Part shown: positions 25,379-34,217 of the stretch, in pieces
How the letters are laid out: every line of letters begins with the position of its first letter
How positions within the stretch are numbered: position 1 is the first letter of the stretch
From: Neolewinella xylanilytica
Lineage (GTDB): Bacteria; Bacteroidota; Bacteroidia; Chitinophagales; Saprospiraceae
Length of the DNA stretch: 64,000 nt
Direction of reading: 5' to 3'
Assembly: GCF_002934605.1 (NCBI RefSeq)
Contig: NZ_PTJC01000005.1
Location: 1,550,001-1,614,000 of the forward strand
The notes under the pieces: generated by a model
Database searches by the model: none
Told to the model about the DNA's origin: nothing
Seen by the model: the letters and a program-made list of their open reading frames with translations, nothing else
Translations under genes and position numbers: made by a program

Positions 25379-26095
25379 GTGAAACCTGCTTCCACGCTTT
25401 CTATCGTTGTACCCGCCTTTAATGAAGCGGCAACCATTCACCGCATCCTCGATCGGGTGAAAGCCGTGGAGTTGATCGGTAATCTGCAAAAGGAAATTCT
25501 GATTATCAATGACTGCTCCACCGACGATACCGAAGGGGCCATCGATCGCTATGTCCGGCAGAACCCCGATCTGAACATTCGCTACCACCGCCATCCCCAA
25601 AATCTCGGAAAGGGTGCCGCCCTGCATACCGGTATCCGCCTGGCAACGGGAGAGTACCTCATCATTCAGGACGCAGATCTTGAGTATGATCCCCGGGAAT
25701 ACAACGAATTACTGCAACCCATTCTCGATGGCTTCGCGGACGTAGTCTACGGCAGTCGGTTTCAGGGAAGTAAGCCCCACCGCATCCTCTTTTTCTGGCA
25801 TACGCTGGGCAACAAGTTTCTGACCACCCTCAGCAATGCCTTCAACAACCTGAACCTGACGGATATGGAGACCTGCTACAAGCTGTTCCGTACCCGGCAG
25901 TTACAATCGCTCGTTCTGCGGGAGCAGCGGTTCGGCTTCGAGCCGGAAGTAACGGCCAAGATCAGCCGCATTCCGGGCATCCGGATTTACGAAGTCGGTA
26001 TCAGTTATTACGGGCGTACCTACCAGGAAGGAAAGAAGATCGGTTGGCGCGATGGCTTCCGGGCGATCTACTGCATCCTGAAGTACGGTATGTAG
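25379..26095 (+). CDS. GT2 glycosyltransferase, dolichyl-phosphate mannose synthase-like
   Basis: A 238-aa cytosolic GT-A enzyme likely making a polyprenyl-phosphate sugar. It starts at a GTG (MKPASTLSIVVPAFNEAATI). Motifs are VVPAFNEA at the nucleotide site, INDCSTDDT, RHPQNLGKGAALHTG and the metal-binding DADLEYDPREY. The C-terminal DMETCYKLFR and GFEPEVTAKIS are typical of the DPM1-like bacterial subfamily. Polyprenyl-P-sugars are donors for GT-C enzymes, one candidate of which lies at 9838-11337 (not adjacent, so only a hint). A bidirectional terminator follows. Confidence 0.9.
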   Translation: MKPASTLSIVVPAFNEAATIHRILDRVKAVELIGNLQKEILIINDCSTDDTEGAIDRYVRQNPDLNIRYHRHPQNLGKGAALHTGIRLATGEYLIIQDADLEYDPREYNELLQPILDGFADVVYGSRFQGSKPHRILFFWHTLGNKFLTTLSNAFNNLNLTDMETCYKLFRTRQLQSLVLREQRFGFEPEVTAKISRIPGIRIYEVGISYYGRTYQEGKKIGWRDGFRAIYCILKYGM

Positions 26096-26105
26096 ACCGA
26101 CCCAT

Positions 26106-26149
26106 AAAAAAGCAGCATGGGCGCTCATTGGCTCATGCTGCTCTTTTTT
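26106..26149. terminator. Bidirectional intrinsic terminator
   Basis: AGCAGCATG (26111-26119) pairs with CATGCTGCT (26134-26142), flanked by an A-run on the left and a T-run on the right. It thus works in both directions between the convergent GT2 and M16 genes. Confidence 0.85.
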
Positions 26150-26170
26150 AGGACACGCCTTTTGTTACGG

Positions 26171-28309
26171 CTAATCGATGGTAAAGATTTCCGGATCCAA
26201 CTCCGTATTCACTTCCACGGAAGTAGCCGACAGCTCGATCGGGAAAGGTGCCATACCCGTCAGGGTCATTTGGTGGGGGAAAAGTATCCCCCGCACCGGC
26301 TGATAGTCGGAATAGCGCTGGGTGAGCGTCTGCGGGCCCTGGCTCCGGATCGTTTGCACTTTCAGCATGGTCTCCGCGTCGTAGTACTCGCGTACCGGGC
26401 CACCCGCACCGTTCACGACGAGCACGACGGCCTGCTTGCCATCCACCATTTCCGTACCCTCCAGGGTGACATCGGACAGGTTTTCGAGGTAGTTGGCTTC
26501 CGGGAAGATCACGGCCTGTTCCGCCAGGGCCTGTACGGCCGCTTCCGGTAGTTCAACGGCCTGTCCCATCTGCTTGACCTGTGCCTTGCCGGCCGCATAC
26601 CGCTGGTCGGCCACGACCATGCCGCTCATGCTGGTCTGGCTGCTCATCCTGCCGTCGCTGGTGGTAGTCATGGACTGGGAGAGGGTTTGCCCCTGAACGG
26701 ATCCCTCCAGCATCATGGAAACGTTCTCCAGGGCCAGCGCCTGTTCCTTGCCGCCGATCGCGTCGAAGTACCCGTTCAGTACCTGTTCCGCGGTCAGATC
26801 GGTTGGTGCAGCGGTTTCCGTCCTATCCACTGGTTGCCCGTTCACGTCATAGTAGTTCACGGTACCGCTGGTAGCGAAGCGGGCGAGTTTGTCGGCTACG
26901 GAGGGGTCGCCCACCACGATGATGTTCGTATTGCCGGCGGTAACGATATCGTTGGCTACCTCGGCCACGTCGTTGAGGCTGCTGTTCTGTACCACCTGGA
27001 GGTATTCCGGGTAGAAATCGCGGTCCAGATCGTAATGGACGGTATTCAGTGCATAACTGGCTATCCGTTGGGGGCTCTCCAGCGCACGGCCGAAGGAACC
27101 CATCGTCCGGGCCTTGGCCACGGCCAGTTCCGCGGAGTCTACCGGCTCGTCCGTCAGGCGCTCCAGTTCGTAGAGGAATTCCGCCACGGCCGAATCCGTC
27201 ACCTCATTGCGGACGCTAGCGTAAGCGCGAAAACTACCCACCCGGGGATCGTCGCTGATACTGCTATACGCGCCGTAGGTGTAGGCTTTGTCTTCGCGCA
27301 GGTTCGACAGCAACCGGCTGTTGAAACCACTGCCCAATGCCTGGTCCACTAGGCCCGCGCGGATGGACGCTTTCGTACCAGGCTCCAGTTCCACGGGGTG
27401 GGAAACGATGATGTTGGATTGAACCGATCCGGGGCGGGAAACGAAGTTGACCGTTACGCCATCGGGCCGCTGGGGAGTAGGGAACTCCGGAACGGCCACG
27501 TCCCGTTCCTCCCAATCGCTGAAATGCTCCGTCGCCAGGCGGCGGGCTTCTTCCGGACGGAGGTCGCCTACCATCACCAGGTAGCTGCGGTTCGGTACGA
27601 AGTACGTGTCGTAGACCGACTTCACTACCTCCAGGTCGATCGAATCGAGGGTTTCCTGCGTCATCTGCTCTCCGTAGGGGTGATTGGTGCCGTAGGTGAT
27701 CGCCTGGCTTACCCGTCCGGCGATGGCGTCCGGGCTGGTGACCTGCTGAGCGAGGGCCGCACGGGCGTCTTCCTTCACCTTCGCGAATTCAGACTCCGGG
27801 AATTCGGCGTTCAGGATCACCTTGCTCATGAGGTCGATCACTTCCTCCTTGTATTTGCTGATGGTAGAGGCGTAGGCCCCGGCCCCGCTGGTGCTCAGAT
27901 TGGCGCCGATGAAGTCGACGGCCTCGTCGATCTCTTCCTTGGTCATGTCGGTCGTTGCGCGACGGAGCATACTGCCCAGGAGTTGCTGTGCACCTGCGTA
28001 CGCGCCCTCTAAATGCGGCGGAACGTCCACGAAAAGCTGGTAGCTGACCCGGGGGAGCTTGTGGTTTTCGACCAGGACTACGGTGAGCCCGTTATCCAGT
28101 TCGAATTCCTCGAAATCGCCCAACTGAATCTCGGGCGCCGGTCCGGGCTCGGGGGCCGTGGCTCTGAAATCTTCGTTGGCCACCGGTGCCGCGGTTTGGG
28201 TGGGCGGCGGGGGCGCGGGTTCCGTGCCGGTGGTAGCCGGCTTGGGTGTCCCGCAAGAGAAACCCAGCAACAGAAGCAGGATTGCCAGGGGAAAATATAA
28301 TCGTTGCAT
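26171..28309 (-). CDS. M16 (insulinase) family lipoprotein lacking the zinc motif
   Basis: A 712-aa envelope protein with a lipoprotein signal (LLLLLGFSC) and a Pro-rich linker to about residue 55. It contains an M16 fold: FELDNGLTVVLVENHKLPRV, then LPRVSYQLFVDVPPHLEG, and the second half with RLLSNLREDKAYTYGAYS, the R/Y signature of the C-terminal M16 domain. At the place of HxxEH it reads AGAQQLLGSM, so it cannot bind zinc and is a non-catalytic subunit. About 200 extra C-terminal residues form a beta-rich domain. The catalytic partner is 29 bp upstream. Confidence 0.9.
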   Translation of the reverse strand: MQRLYFPLAILLLLLGFSCGTPKPATTGTEPAPPPPTQTAAPVANEDFRATAPEPGPAPEIQLGDFEEFELDNGLTVVLVENHKLPRVSYQLFVDVPPHLEGAYAGAQQLLGSMLRRATTDMTKEEIDEAVDFIGANLSTSGAGAYASTISKYKEEVIDLMSKVILNAEFPESEFAKVKEDARAALAQQVTSPDAIAGRVSQAITYGTNHPYGEQMTQETLDSIDLEVVKSVYDTYFVPNRSYLVMVGDLRPEEARRLATEHFSDWEERDVAVPEFPTPQRPDGVTVNFVSRPGSVQSNIIVSHPVELEPGTKASIRAGLVDQALGSGFNSRLLSNLREDKAYTYGAYSSISDDPRVGSFRAYASVRNEVTDSAVAEFLYELERLTDEPVDSAELAVAKARTMGSFGRALESPQRIASYALNTVHYDLDRDFYPEYLQVVQNSSLNDVAEVANDIVTAGNTNIIVVGDPSVADKLARFATSGTVNYYDVNGQPVDRTETAAPTDLTAEQVLNGYFDAIGGKEQALALENVSMMLEGSVQGQTLSQSMTTTSDGRMSSQTSMSGMVVADQRYAAGKAQVKQMGQAVELPEAAVQALAEQAVIFPEANYLENLSDVTLEGTEMVDGKQAVVLVVNGAGGPVREYYDAETMLKVQTIRSQGPQTLTQRYSDYQPVRGILFPHQMTLTGMAPFPIELSATSVEVNTELDPEIFTID

Positions 28310-28338
28310 GGTATAGAATTCTTGGTGAGGGTTTTAGG

Positions 28339-29673
28339 CTAGCGGCTGCTGGGCTGGGGAAGCCAGTAAAGGAGGACGCGGTTGTCGTCCGTGTAGTATT
28401 CCCGGGCGACGCGGCGGATGTCTTCCTTGGTCACCGCTAGGTAGCGATCGGTTTCGGTATTGATCAGGTTGGCATCTCCGAGAAACATTTCGTTGTTGGC
28501 GAGGCTTTCGGCAATGCCCGCCACGCTACCGTAGCCGGAAATGGCGCTTACCTCGATCTGGTTGCGAAGCTTCTGAAATTCCCGGTCGGTGATGAGATCA
28601 TTCTGCAGCCGCTCGATTTCGGCCTGAAAGGCTTCCTCCACGGGGCGCAGGTCTTCGGTGCCCGGAGGCGTAAGGGCGTAGGCGATGGCCAATCCCGGAT
28701 CCTGGCTGGAGGAGGGGAAGCTACCGACCTGAACGGCTAACTCCTTTTCGTCAACCAGCGCTTTGTTCAGTCGGCTGCTCTGTCCCTGGCTGAGCACCTG
28801 GTTTAGCATGCTGATGGCGTAGTAGTCCGGATTGCTACGGGCAACGGTGCGGTAACCCATGACCAGGGCGGGTAGGGGCACCTGGTCGTAAACGGTGTCC
28901 CGGATTTCGCCGCCGAGGGGTGGTTCGACTACGTCCACCCGGGGGGGCTCCGGTCCGCGGGGAATATCGGCGAAGTACTTCGCTACCAATTCCTTGGTTT
29001 CCTCTACGTTGATGTCTCCGGCGATACTGAGGATGGCGTTGTTGGGCACGTAGTAGGTCTCATAAAACCGCTTAAAGTCGGCTTCTTCGGCACTGGTGAG
29101 GTCTTCCATGTAGCCGATATTGGGGTCCTTGTACGGGTGTTCCTTGAAGGCGCGCTTGTACAATTCCATGGTGAGGGTACCATAGGGCTGGTTGTCGTAC
29201 CGCTGCCGGCGTTCCTCCTTGACGACGTCGCGTTGGGTTTCTACGCCGACGTTCTGGACCTTGGCGTGCAGCAGCCGTTCGCTTTCGATCCATAACCCGA
29301 GCGCCAGTTGGTTGCTGGGAAGAATCTCGTAGTAATAGGTCCGGTCGAGGCTGGTATTGGCGTTCAGCGCCCCGCCGGCTCCTTCGACGTAGTCGTCAAT
29401 GGCGCCGCGTTCGAGGTTTTCGCTTCCCTCGAAGAGGAGGTGCTCGAAGAAGTGGGCGAACCCGGTGCGGTCCTCGAAGCTGTCCTTACCCCCGACTTCA
29501 TACATAATGGAGACGGCTACGATGGGAGTGGTGTTGTCCTGGTGGAGAATGACCTTCAGGCCATTGTCCAACTCATACTCCACGAAGTCGATGGTGGTCG
29601 ACTGGGCAACGGCCACGACGGACAATCCGACCAAAAAGCAAAGCAGCAACAGCCACCGGTTTAAAGCATGCAT
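28339..29673 (-). CDS. M16 family zinc metalloprotease (catalytic subunit)
   Basis: A 444-aa secreted peptidase with signal peptide (LLLLCFLVGLSVVAVAQ). The inverted zinc motif HxxEH is in GFAHFFEHLLFEGSEN at about residue 75, with the third ligand Glu in the downstream helix (ETQRDVVKEERRQ). The C-terminal half has LPALVMGYRTVARSNPDYYA and SSRLNKALVDEKELA. The frame is open much further upstream, but ATG 29673 (MHALNRWLLLLCF) gives the signal peptide. It and the inactive lipoprotein subunit form a two-gene operon, reminiscent of the alpha/beta arrangement in mitochondrial processing peptidase. A TATTTTCG element lies 25-32 bp upstream. Confidence 0.93.
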   Translation of the reverse strand: MHALNRWLLLLCFLVGLSVVAVAQSTTIDFVEYELDNGLKVILHQDNTTPIVAVSIMYEVGGKDSFEDRTGFAHFFEHLLFEGSENLERGAIDDYVEGAGGALNANTSLDRTYYYEILPSNQLALGLWIESERLLHAKVQNVGVETQRDVVKEERRQRYDNQPYGTLTMELYKRAFKEHPYKDPNIGYMEDLTSAEEADFKRFYETYYVPNNAILSIAGDINVEETKELVAKYFADIPRGPEPPRVDVVEPPLGGEIRDTVYDQVPLPALVMGYRTVARSNPDYYAISMLNQVLSQGQSSRLNKALVDEKELAVQVGSFPSSSQDPGLAIAYALTPPGTEDLRPVEEAFQAEIERLQNDLITDREFQKLRNQIEVSAISGYGSVAGIAESLANNEMFLGDANLINTETDRYLAVTKEDIRRVAREYYTDDNRVLLYWLPQPSSR

Positions 29674-29734
29674 AAGGGTAGTGTTTTCTCGAATAACCGA
29701 AAATACACCACTTCGTTGAAAAACGGGTAGGGGG

Positions 29735-30145
29735 TTAAATCGCGCCGACGTCCTTCCGGCGACGCTCCAGTTCCTGTTGGATAATGCACCGCAGCCGTTT
29801 GCCCCGATCGTGGCATTGGAACCTGCCCCGCATGTACAGATTGCCGGCGATGAGCAAAAGGGTGAGGAACAACAGCGCGGCCAGCGTGCCATACACTACG
29901 GGAAGCCACCCGAGTAAACCCGCCGCGCAAGCCATGAATAACATGAGGGGAACGCAGATAGCGAGGCGGAAAATGGTCCGCCGGATTTCCCGCAACCGCA
30001 TGGATTCAATGCGTAACCGACGCAACAACTGGTGCAGCTCATGCGTAGCGTATGCTTTAGCGCCTCCCGTTAGGATCAGGAGAAAATCATTGTTGCCCGC
30101 CTGTTCGAGACGATTGATTTGCCGGTTCCAGAAGCGATCTGCCAT
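29735..30145 (-). CDS. Small two-helix membrane protein of unknown function
   Basis: A 136-aa protein not assigned to a family. ATG 30145 (MADRFWNRQINRLEQAG) is chosen because a well-formed promoter sits just upstream and excludes the longer open frame. There is an N-terminal cytosolic region rich in charged residues (LRRLRIESMRLREIRRTIF), two adjacent membrane helices at about 74-118, and a basic C-terminal tail (IIQQELERRRKDVGAI). The layout recalls anti-sigma or cell-division accessory proteins, but there is no specific evidence. It is divergent from recQ. Confidence 0.65.
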   Translation of the reverse strand: MADRFWNRQINRLEQAGNNDFLLILTGGAKAYATHELHQLLRRLRIESMRLREIRRTIFRLAICVPLMLFMACAAGLLGWLPVVYGTLAALLFLTLLLIAGNLYMRGRFQCHDRGKRLRCIIQQELERRRKDVGAI

Positions 30146-30154
30146 CTTAACAGC

Positions 30155-30185
30155 TAAAATTATAGACTTGTCCCGGAGGTTCAAA
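30155..30185 (-). promoter_or_regulatory. Promoter of the two-helix membrane protein gene
   Basis: On the minus strand TTTG (30182-30185), a 19-base spacer and TAATTTTA (30155-30162) match the Bacteroidota promoter at 11 of the 12 positions counted over both boxes including the free ones; the last base of the -7 box is A rather than G. It lies 10 bp from the ATG at 30145. Confidence 0.6.
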
Positions 30186-30233
30186 GGAAAAGAAAAGAAA
30201 ATCATTTCTACCGGCAGATATAATTCAAACAGC

Positions 30234-30265
30234 CTTGTAATTATTAAAACATTTTGTAATATTTG
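30234..30265 (+). promoter_or_regulatory. Probable recQ-operon promoter
   Basis: CTTG (30234-30237), a 19-base spacer and TAATATTTG (30257-30265) resemble TTTG-N19-TAnnTTTG with one base change in the first box and one extra base in the second. The recQ ATG follows at 30290. Confidence 0.5.
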
Positions 30266-30289
30266 CGATTGCTGCCACAAAGAGAGACT

Positions 30290-32509
30290 ATGACATCCGT
30301 ACCGGCCCGCGCCGCCTTGAAAAAGTATTTCGGTTACGACGATTTCCGGCCGTTGCAGCAGGCCATCATCGAGCACGTGTACGCGGGTAAGGATGGCATC
30401 GTGCTGATGCCCACCGGCGGCGGTAAGTCCATGTGTTTCCAGATTCCTGCGGTTACGATGACCGGGACGGCGGTGGTCGTCAGTCCCCTGATCTCCCTGA
30501 TGAAAGACCAGGTCGACGGGCTACGCGCGGTCGGGGTACGCGCCGCCTTTCTGAATAGTACCCAGCGGGGAAGCGAGAGCCATGAGGTCGAACAGGCCTA
30601 CGAAAACGGCGAACTTCACCTACTGTACGTGAGTCCGGAAAAGCTGCTCTCTTCCGGTTTCTTCACCTTTCTCCGGCGGCGGCGGGTCTGCCTCTTCGCC
30701 ATTGACGAGGCCCACTGCATCTCCGCCTGGGGGCACGACTTCCGTCCGGAATACACCCGGCTGCGGCAGCTCAAGCAAGCCTTTCCCAATGTTCCGGTAC
30801 TGGCCCTGACCGCCACGGCCGACCGCCTGACGCGGCGCGACATGGCCGAGCAGCTCGGCATCGCGGACGCCCAGCAATTTATCGCTTCCTTTAACCGGCC
30901 GAATTTGCGGCTGGAGGTACGGCCGGGCCAGAAGCGCCGGGAGCAGATCGTACGCTTTCTGCGCGACCGCCCCCAGCAGGCCGGCATTATTTACTGTTTG
31001 AGCCGGAAGCAAACCGAGCAGCTATCGGAAAAGTTACGCGAAGCGGGCTACCGCAGTGAAGCTTACCACGCCGGACTTACCGCGGATCGGCGGGCCAAAG
31101 TGCAGTCCGACTTCATTCGCGACAAAACCCTCATCGTCTGTGCCACGATCGCCTTCGGCATGGGGATCGACAAGAGTAACGTACGGTGGGTGATCCACTA
31201 CACCATGCCCAAAAACCTGGAGAACTACTACCAGGAGATCGGCCGGGCAGGCCGCGACGGGACGGATGCCGACACGCTGCTATTTTACTCCTACAACGAC
31301 TATTTGACGCTGAAGGACATGATTTCCGGGAGTGGGAACGCCGAGATCCAGTTGGCTAAGCTCGACCGGATGAAGGAGTACGCCGAAAGCCTGGCCTGCC
31401 GCCGCCGAATCCTGCTGAATTACTTCAGCGAGGACCACGGCGAAGATTGCGGCAATTGCGACGTCTGCGCCAACCCCCCGGAACGCTTTGACGGTACCGT
31501 ACTGGCGCAAAAGGCCCTTAGTGCGGTTGCCCGACTGCGGGAGTCGACGGGCATCGGCCTGACCATCGATATTCTCCGTGGCTCCGGACGCAAGGACGTG
31601 CTCGCCAACGGCTACGATCAGATCAAGACGTACGGGGCGGGGCGGGATATGTCCACCTACGATTGGAGCCAGTACTTCGGACAGCTGATTAGCCTGGGGT
31701 ACCTCTACGTTGCCCACGAGGACTTCAATAAACTTCGCCTCGCGCCCGCCGCCCGCCGGGTGCTTTTCGAAGGGGAAACCGTGGAGCTCGTAAAGTTCCA
31801 GACCATCCGTGATCGCAAGCAGGCGGAGGAAAGCCAGACGGCCAAACGCGCCGCTGCCCCTCGGAGCCGCAACTCCCTCTTCGATGTACTGCGAGAACTC
31901 CGGCGCACCCTCGCCCGGGAGGCCTCCATACCGCCATACCTGATCTTTTCCGATAGGACGCTCGAGGAAATGGCCGCCGCCGAACCGACTTCCGAACGGG
32001 AGATGGCCCGGATTAACGGGGTCGGCGAAGTCAAGCTGGCCCGCTTTGGCGATCACTTTATCCAGGCGATTAAAAACTTCGACGGCGGAGCGGAAGCGCC
32101 GGAACCGGAACCCGTAAAGAAACGCGACGGCGACGTCCGCAAGGCCCGTCGCGCCGAGGATCGCGAGCGCCACGGCGATACGCCCACCCATCTGGTGAGC
32201 CTGGCGGCACTGCAGGCGGGGGAATCCGTGAAGGCCATCGCTACCGCCCGCGGGGTTAAGCCGGCTACGGTGTACAGCCACCTGGTAAAGGCCTATCGGG
32301 AAGGAAGCGACTTTGCCATCGAATCCCTGTTGCCGGCGGAAGCCCGGGACTGGATCGACGAGGCGACACAATCGACGGACGAAGCCGGGGGGCGAAAAGC
32401 CATCCTGGCGTACATTGCCGCGCATCACCGCGAGGGAGTGGTACAGTATCACCACCTCGAGCTGATGGAAGCCTTTCGTAATCGCTACCCCCTAACCCCA
32501 ACCCCATGA
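30290..32509 (+). CDS. recQ: ATP-dependent DNA helicase RecQ
   Basis: A 739-aa 3'-5' helicase. The helicase core (1-330) has the RecQ motif 0 region FGYDDFRPLQQAIIEHV, Walker A MPTGGGKSMCFQIP, DEAHCISAWGHDFRPEY and QEIGRAGRDG. The zinc-binding domain carries CRRR, then DCGNCDVC. RQC and HRDC domains follow (LREL..REASIPPYLIFSDRTLEEMA). The extreme C-terminus (about 640-700) is a helix-turn-helix (LQAGESVKAIATARGVKPAT) seen in Bacteroidota and Bacillus-type RecQ. It is the first gene of a four-gene overlapping operon with GGCT, sbcD and sbcC. Confidence 0.97.
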   Translation: MTSVPARAALKKYFGYDDFRPLQQAIIEHVYAGKDGIVLMPTGGGKSMCFQIPAVTMTGTAVVVSPLISLMKDQVDGLRAVGVRAAFLNSTQRGSESHEVEQAYENGELHLLYVSPEKLLSSGFFTFLRRRRVCLFAIDEAHCISAWGHDFRPEYTRLRQLKQAFPNVPVLALTATADRLTRRDMAEQLGIADAQQFIASFNRPNLRLEVRPGQKRREQIVRFLRDRPQQAGIIYCLSRKQTEQLSEKLREAGYRSEAYHAGLTADRRAKVQSDFIRDKTLIVCATIAFGMGIDKSNVRWVIHYTMPKNLENYYQEIGRAGRDGTDADTLLFYSYNDYLTLKDMISGSGNAEIQLAKLDRMKEYAESLACRRRILLNYFSEDHGEDCGNCDVCANPPERFDGTVLAQKALSAVARLRESTGIGLTIDILRGSGRKDVLANGYDQIKTYGAGRDMSTYDWSQYFGQLISLGYLYVAHEDFNKLRLAPAARRVLFEGETVELVKFQTIRDRKQAEESQTAKRAAAPRSRNSLFDVLRELRRTLAREASIPPYLIFSDRTLEEMAAAEPTSEREMARINGVGEVKLARFGDHFIQAIKNFDGGAEAPEPEPVKKRDGDVRKARRAEDRERHGDTPTHLVSLAALQAGESVKAIATARGVKPATVYSHLVKAYREGSDFAIESLLPAEARDWIDEATQSTDEAGGRKAILAYIAAHHREGVVQYHHLELMEAFRNRYPLTPTP

Positions 32510-32943
32510 GTGATTCATCGAACTACCTATTCGTATACGGTACGTTGCGCAGCGACATACCCTCGAGTATGAGCAAGTTTCTCCGGCGCCGGGCTACCCT
32601 GGTGGGTAAGGCCACCGTTGTGGGACGGCTGGTGGACCTGGGTGGTTATCCGGGCTTCATCACGGGAGAAGGCACCACGAAGGGAGAGTTGTACCGCATT
32701 GGTGAAGAGCAGGCGGCGGAAACCTGGCAAATGCTGGACGCTTACGAGGGGGTGTCCGGGCTGGATTCCGATCACTACCGACGGGTAGTGGTTGACGTAC
32801 AGGTGGGTGACGGTGGCCGTTTCCGGGCTCAGACCTACGAATACCAGCAATCGGCCGAAGGGAAAACGGAAATCCCCCACGGAGACTATCCGCCCTTCTA
32901 CCGCAACAACCCCGCGCACCGAAAATTCACCGGCAACGACTGA
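32506..32943 (+). CDS. Gamma-glutamylcyclotransferase-like (GGCT/AIG2) protein
   Basis: A 145-aa BtrG-like fold protein. The N-terminal YLFVYGTLRSDIPSSMSKFL contains the family's Y-G-T-L-R substrate loop. The catalytic Glu is in MLDAYEGVSG, and the C-terminus YPPFYRNNPAHRKF closes the pocket. Family members cyclise gamma-glutamyl amides to 5-oxoproline, but many bacterial members have unknown substrates. ATG overlaps the recQ stop by 4 bp, and its stop overlaps the sbcD ATG (TGATG), so it is translated with the DNA-repair genes; why is unclear. Confidence 0.88.
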   Translation: MSDSSNYLFVYGTLRSDIPSSMSKFLRRRATLVGKATVVGRLVDLGGYPGFITGEGTTKGELYRIGEEQAAETWQMLDAYEGVSGLDSDHYRRVVVDVQVGDGGRFRAQTYEYQQSAEGKTEIPHGDYPPFYRNNPAHRKFTGND

Positions 32944-34217
32944 TGCGCATCCTTCATACGGCAGACTGGCATCTCGGGCACCGGCTGTACGGCAACGACC
33001 GAACCGAGGAGCACGAGCGGGCACTTGATTGGTTACTCCGGACCGTTCGGGACCGGCGGGTCGATCTCCTCATCGTAGCCGGCGACGTGTTCGATAGCAT
33101 GAACCCATCCAATACCGCCCGAAATTTATACTACCGATTCCTCGGTCAGTTACAGAGCACCGGCTGCCGTACCGCGGTGATCGTAGGGGGTAACCACGAT
33201 AGCCCCAGTCAATTGGATGCTCCCGCCAGCCTGTTGCGGCACCTGAACGTTCATGTCATCGGTGGCGCCCGGGAGGTCGTAGCCGATCAAATCATTCGGA
33301 TTACCGGTGCCGATACTTCCTCCTCGGAGGTCGTTATCGCAGCTGTACCATACTTGCGGGACCGCGATCTGAAATTCAGTGTGGTCGGAGAGAGTGCGGG
33401 AGATAAGGTGGAGCGGATGCGCGCGGCTATTCGCCAGCATTACCAGGACGTGGCCGCCGCCGCCCGGGCTGCCCGCACCGATGCCCGGACTCCGATCGTC
33501 GCCACCGGCCACCTCTTCGCTTCCGGCGGGGAAGATGCTGACGATAAGATCACCAACATCTATCTCGCGGACCGGAACAACATCGAGGCGGGCCACTTCG
33601 ACCCTTGCTTCGATTACGTGGCCTTGGGCCATATTCACCGCCCGCAGCGGGTTGGGGGGCAGGAGCACATTCGGTACTCCGGTAGTCTGATCCCGCTCAC
33701 CTTTGGGGAAGCGCAGGTCGATCAGTCCGTTTGCTTGGTCGAGTTGGCCGGAGCTGGGGAACCGGTTAAAACCGAGAAGATTGCCGTTCCGACCTACCGA
33801 GCCCTGGTAACCTGTCGGGGCCCCGTAGAGGAGGTGAAAGCCGCCTTGTCACAACTCGTGTCCCGACAGCGTAGCGCCGATCGCGATGATCGCCCGCCCT
33901 GGGTCGACATCCGCGTCGAAACCCCGCATCCACTACCCTTACTTCGGGAAGAACTTCAGGAGGTGGTCACCCCCAGGGAAGACGAAAGCAATGCGGGAAT
34001 GAATAGCCTTCCGCTGATCCTGCGGTGCACCACCGTGCTTCCCGTGGGTAATCGCCGGCAGTTTGAAGTAGAGACGGTGAATCTGGAAGAGCTACACCCG
34101 GAAGAGGTCTTCCATCACCTGTGCCACGGCGGAGAAGCAACACGACCGGACTATCCCGAATTGCTCGAATCTTTCCGTGAATTGCGCGGATGGATGGAAG
34201 ATCAGACGGGCACATGA
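32943..34217 (+). CDS. sbcD: Exonuclease SbcCD, subunit D
   Basis: A 424-aa Mre11-type nuclease. Metal-binding motifs appear in order: HTADWHLGHRLYG, VAGDVFDSMNPSN, VGGNHDSPSQ, TGHLFASGG and ALGHIHRPQ. A capping and SbcC-binding domain follows. It forms a complex with SbcC that opens hairpins and protein-blocked ends. ATG overlaps the GGCT stop by one base; its own stop overlaps the sbcC ATG (ATGA). Confidence 0.97.
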   Translation: MRILHTADWHLGHRLYGNDRTEEHERALDWLLRTVRDRRVDLLIVAGDVFDSMNPSNTARNLYYRFLGQLQSTGCRTAVIVGGNHDSPSQLDAPASLLRHLNVHVIGGAREVVADQIIRITGADTSSSEVVIAAVPYLRDRDLKFSVVGESAGDKVERMRAAIRQHYQDVAAAARAARTDARTPIVATGHLFASGGEDADDKITNIYLADRNNIEAGHFDPCFDYVALGHIHRPQRVGGQEHIRYSGSLIPLTFGEAQVDQSVCLVELAGAGEPVKTEKIAVPTYRALVTCRGPVEEVKAALSQLVSRQRSADRDDRPPWVDIRVETPHPLPLLREELQEVVTPREDESNAGMNSLPLILRCTTVLPVGNRRQFEVETVNLEELHPEEVFHHLCHGGEATRPDYPELLESFRELRGWMEDQTGT

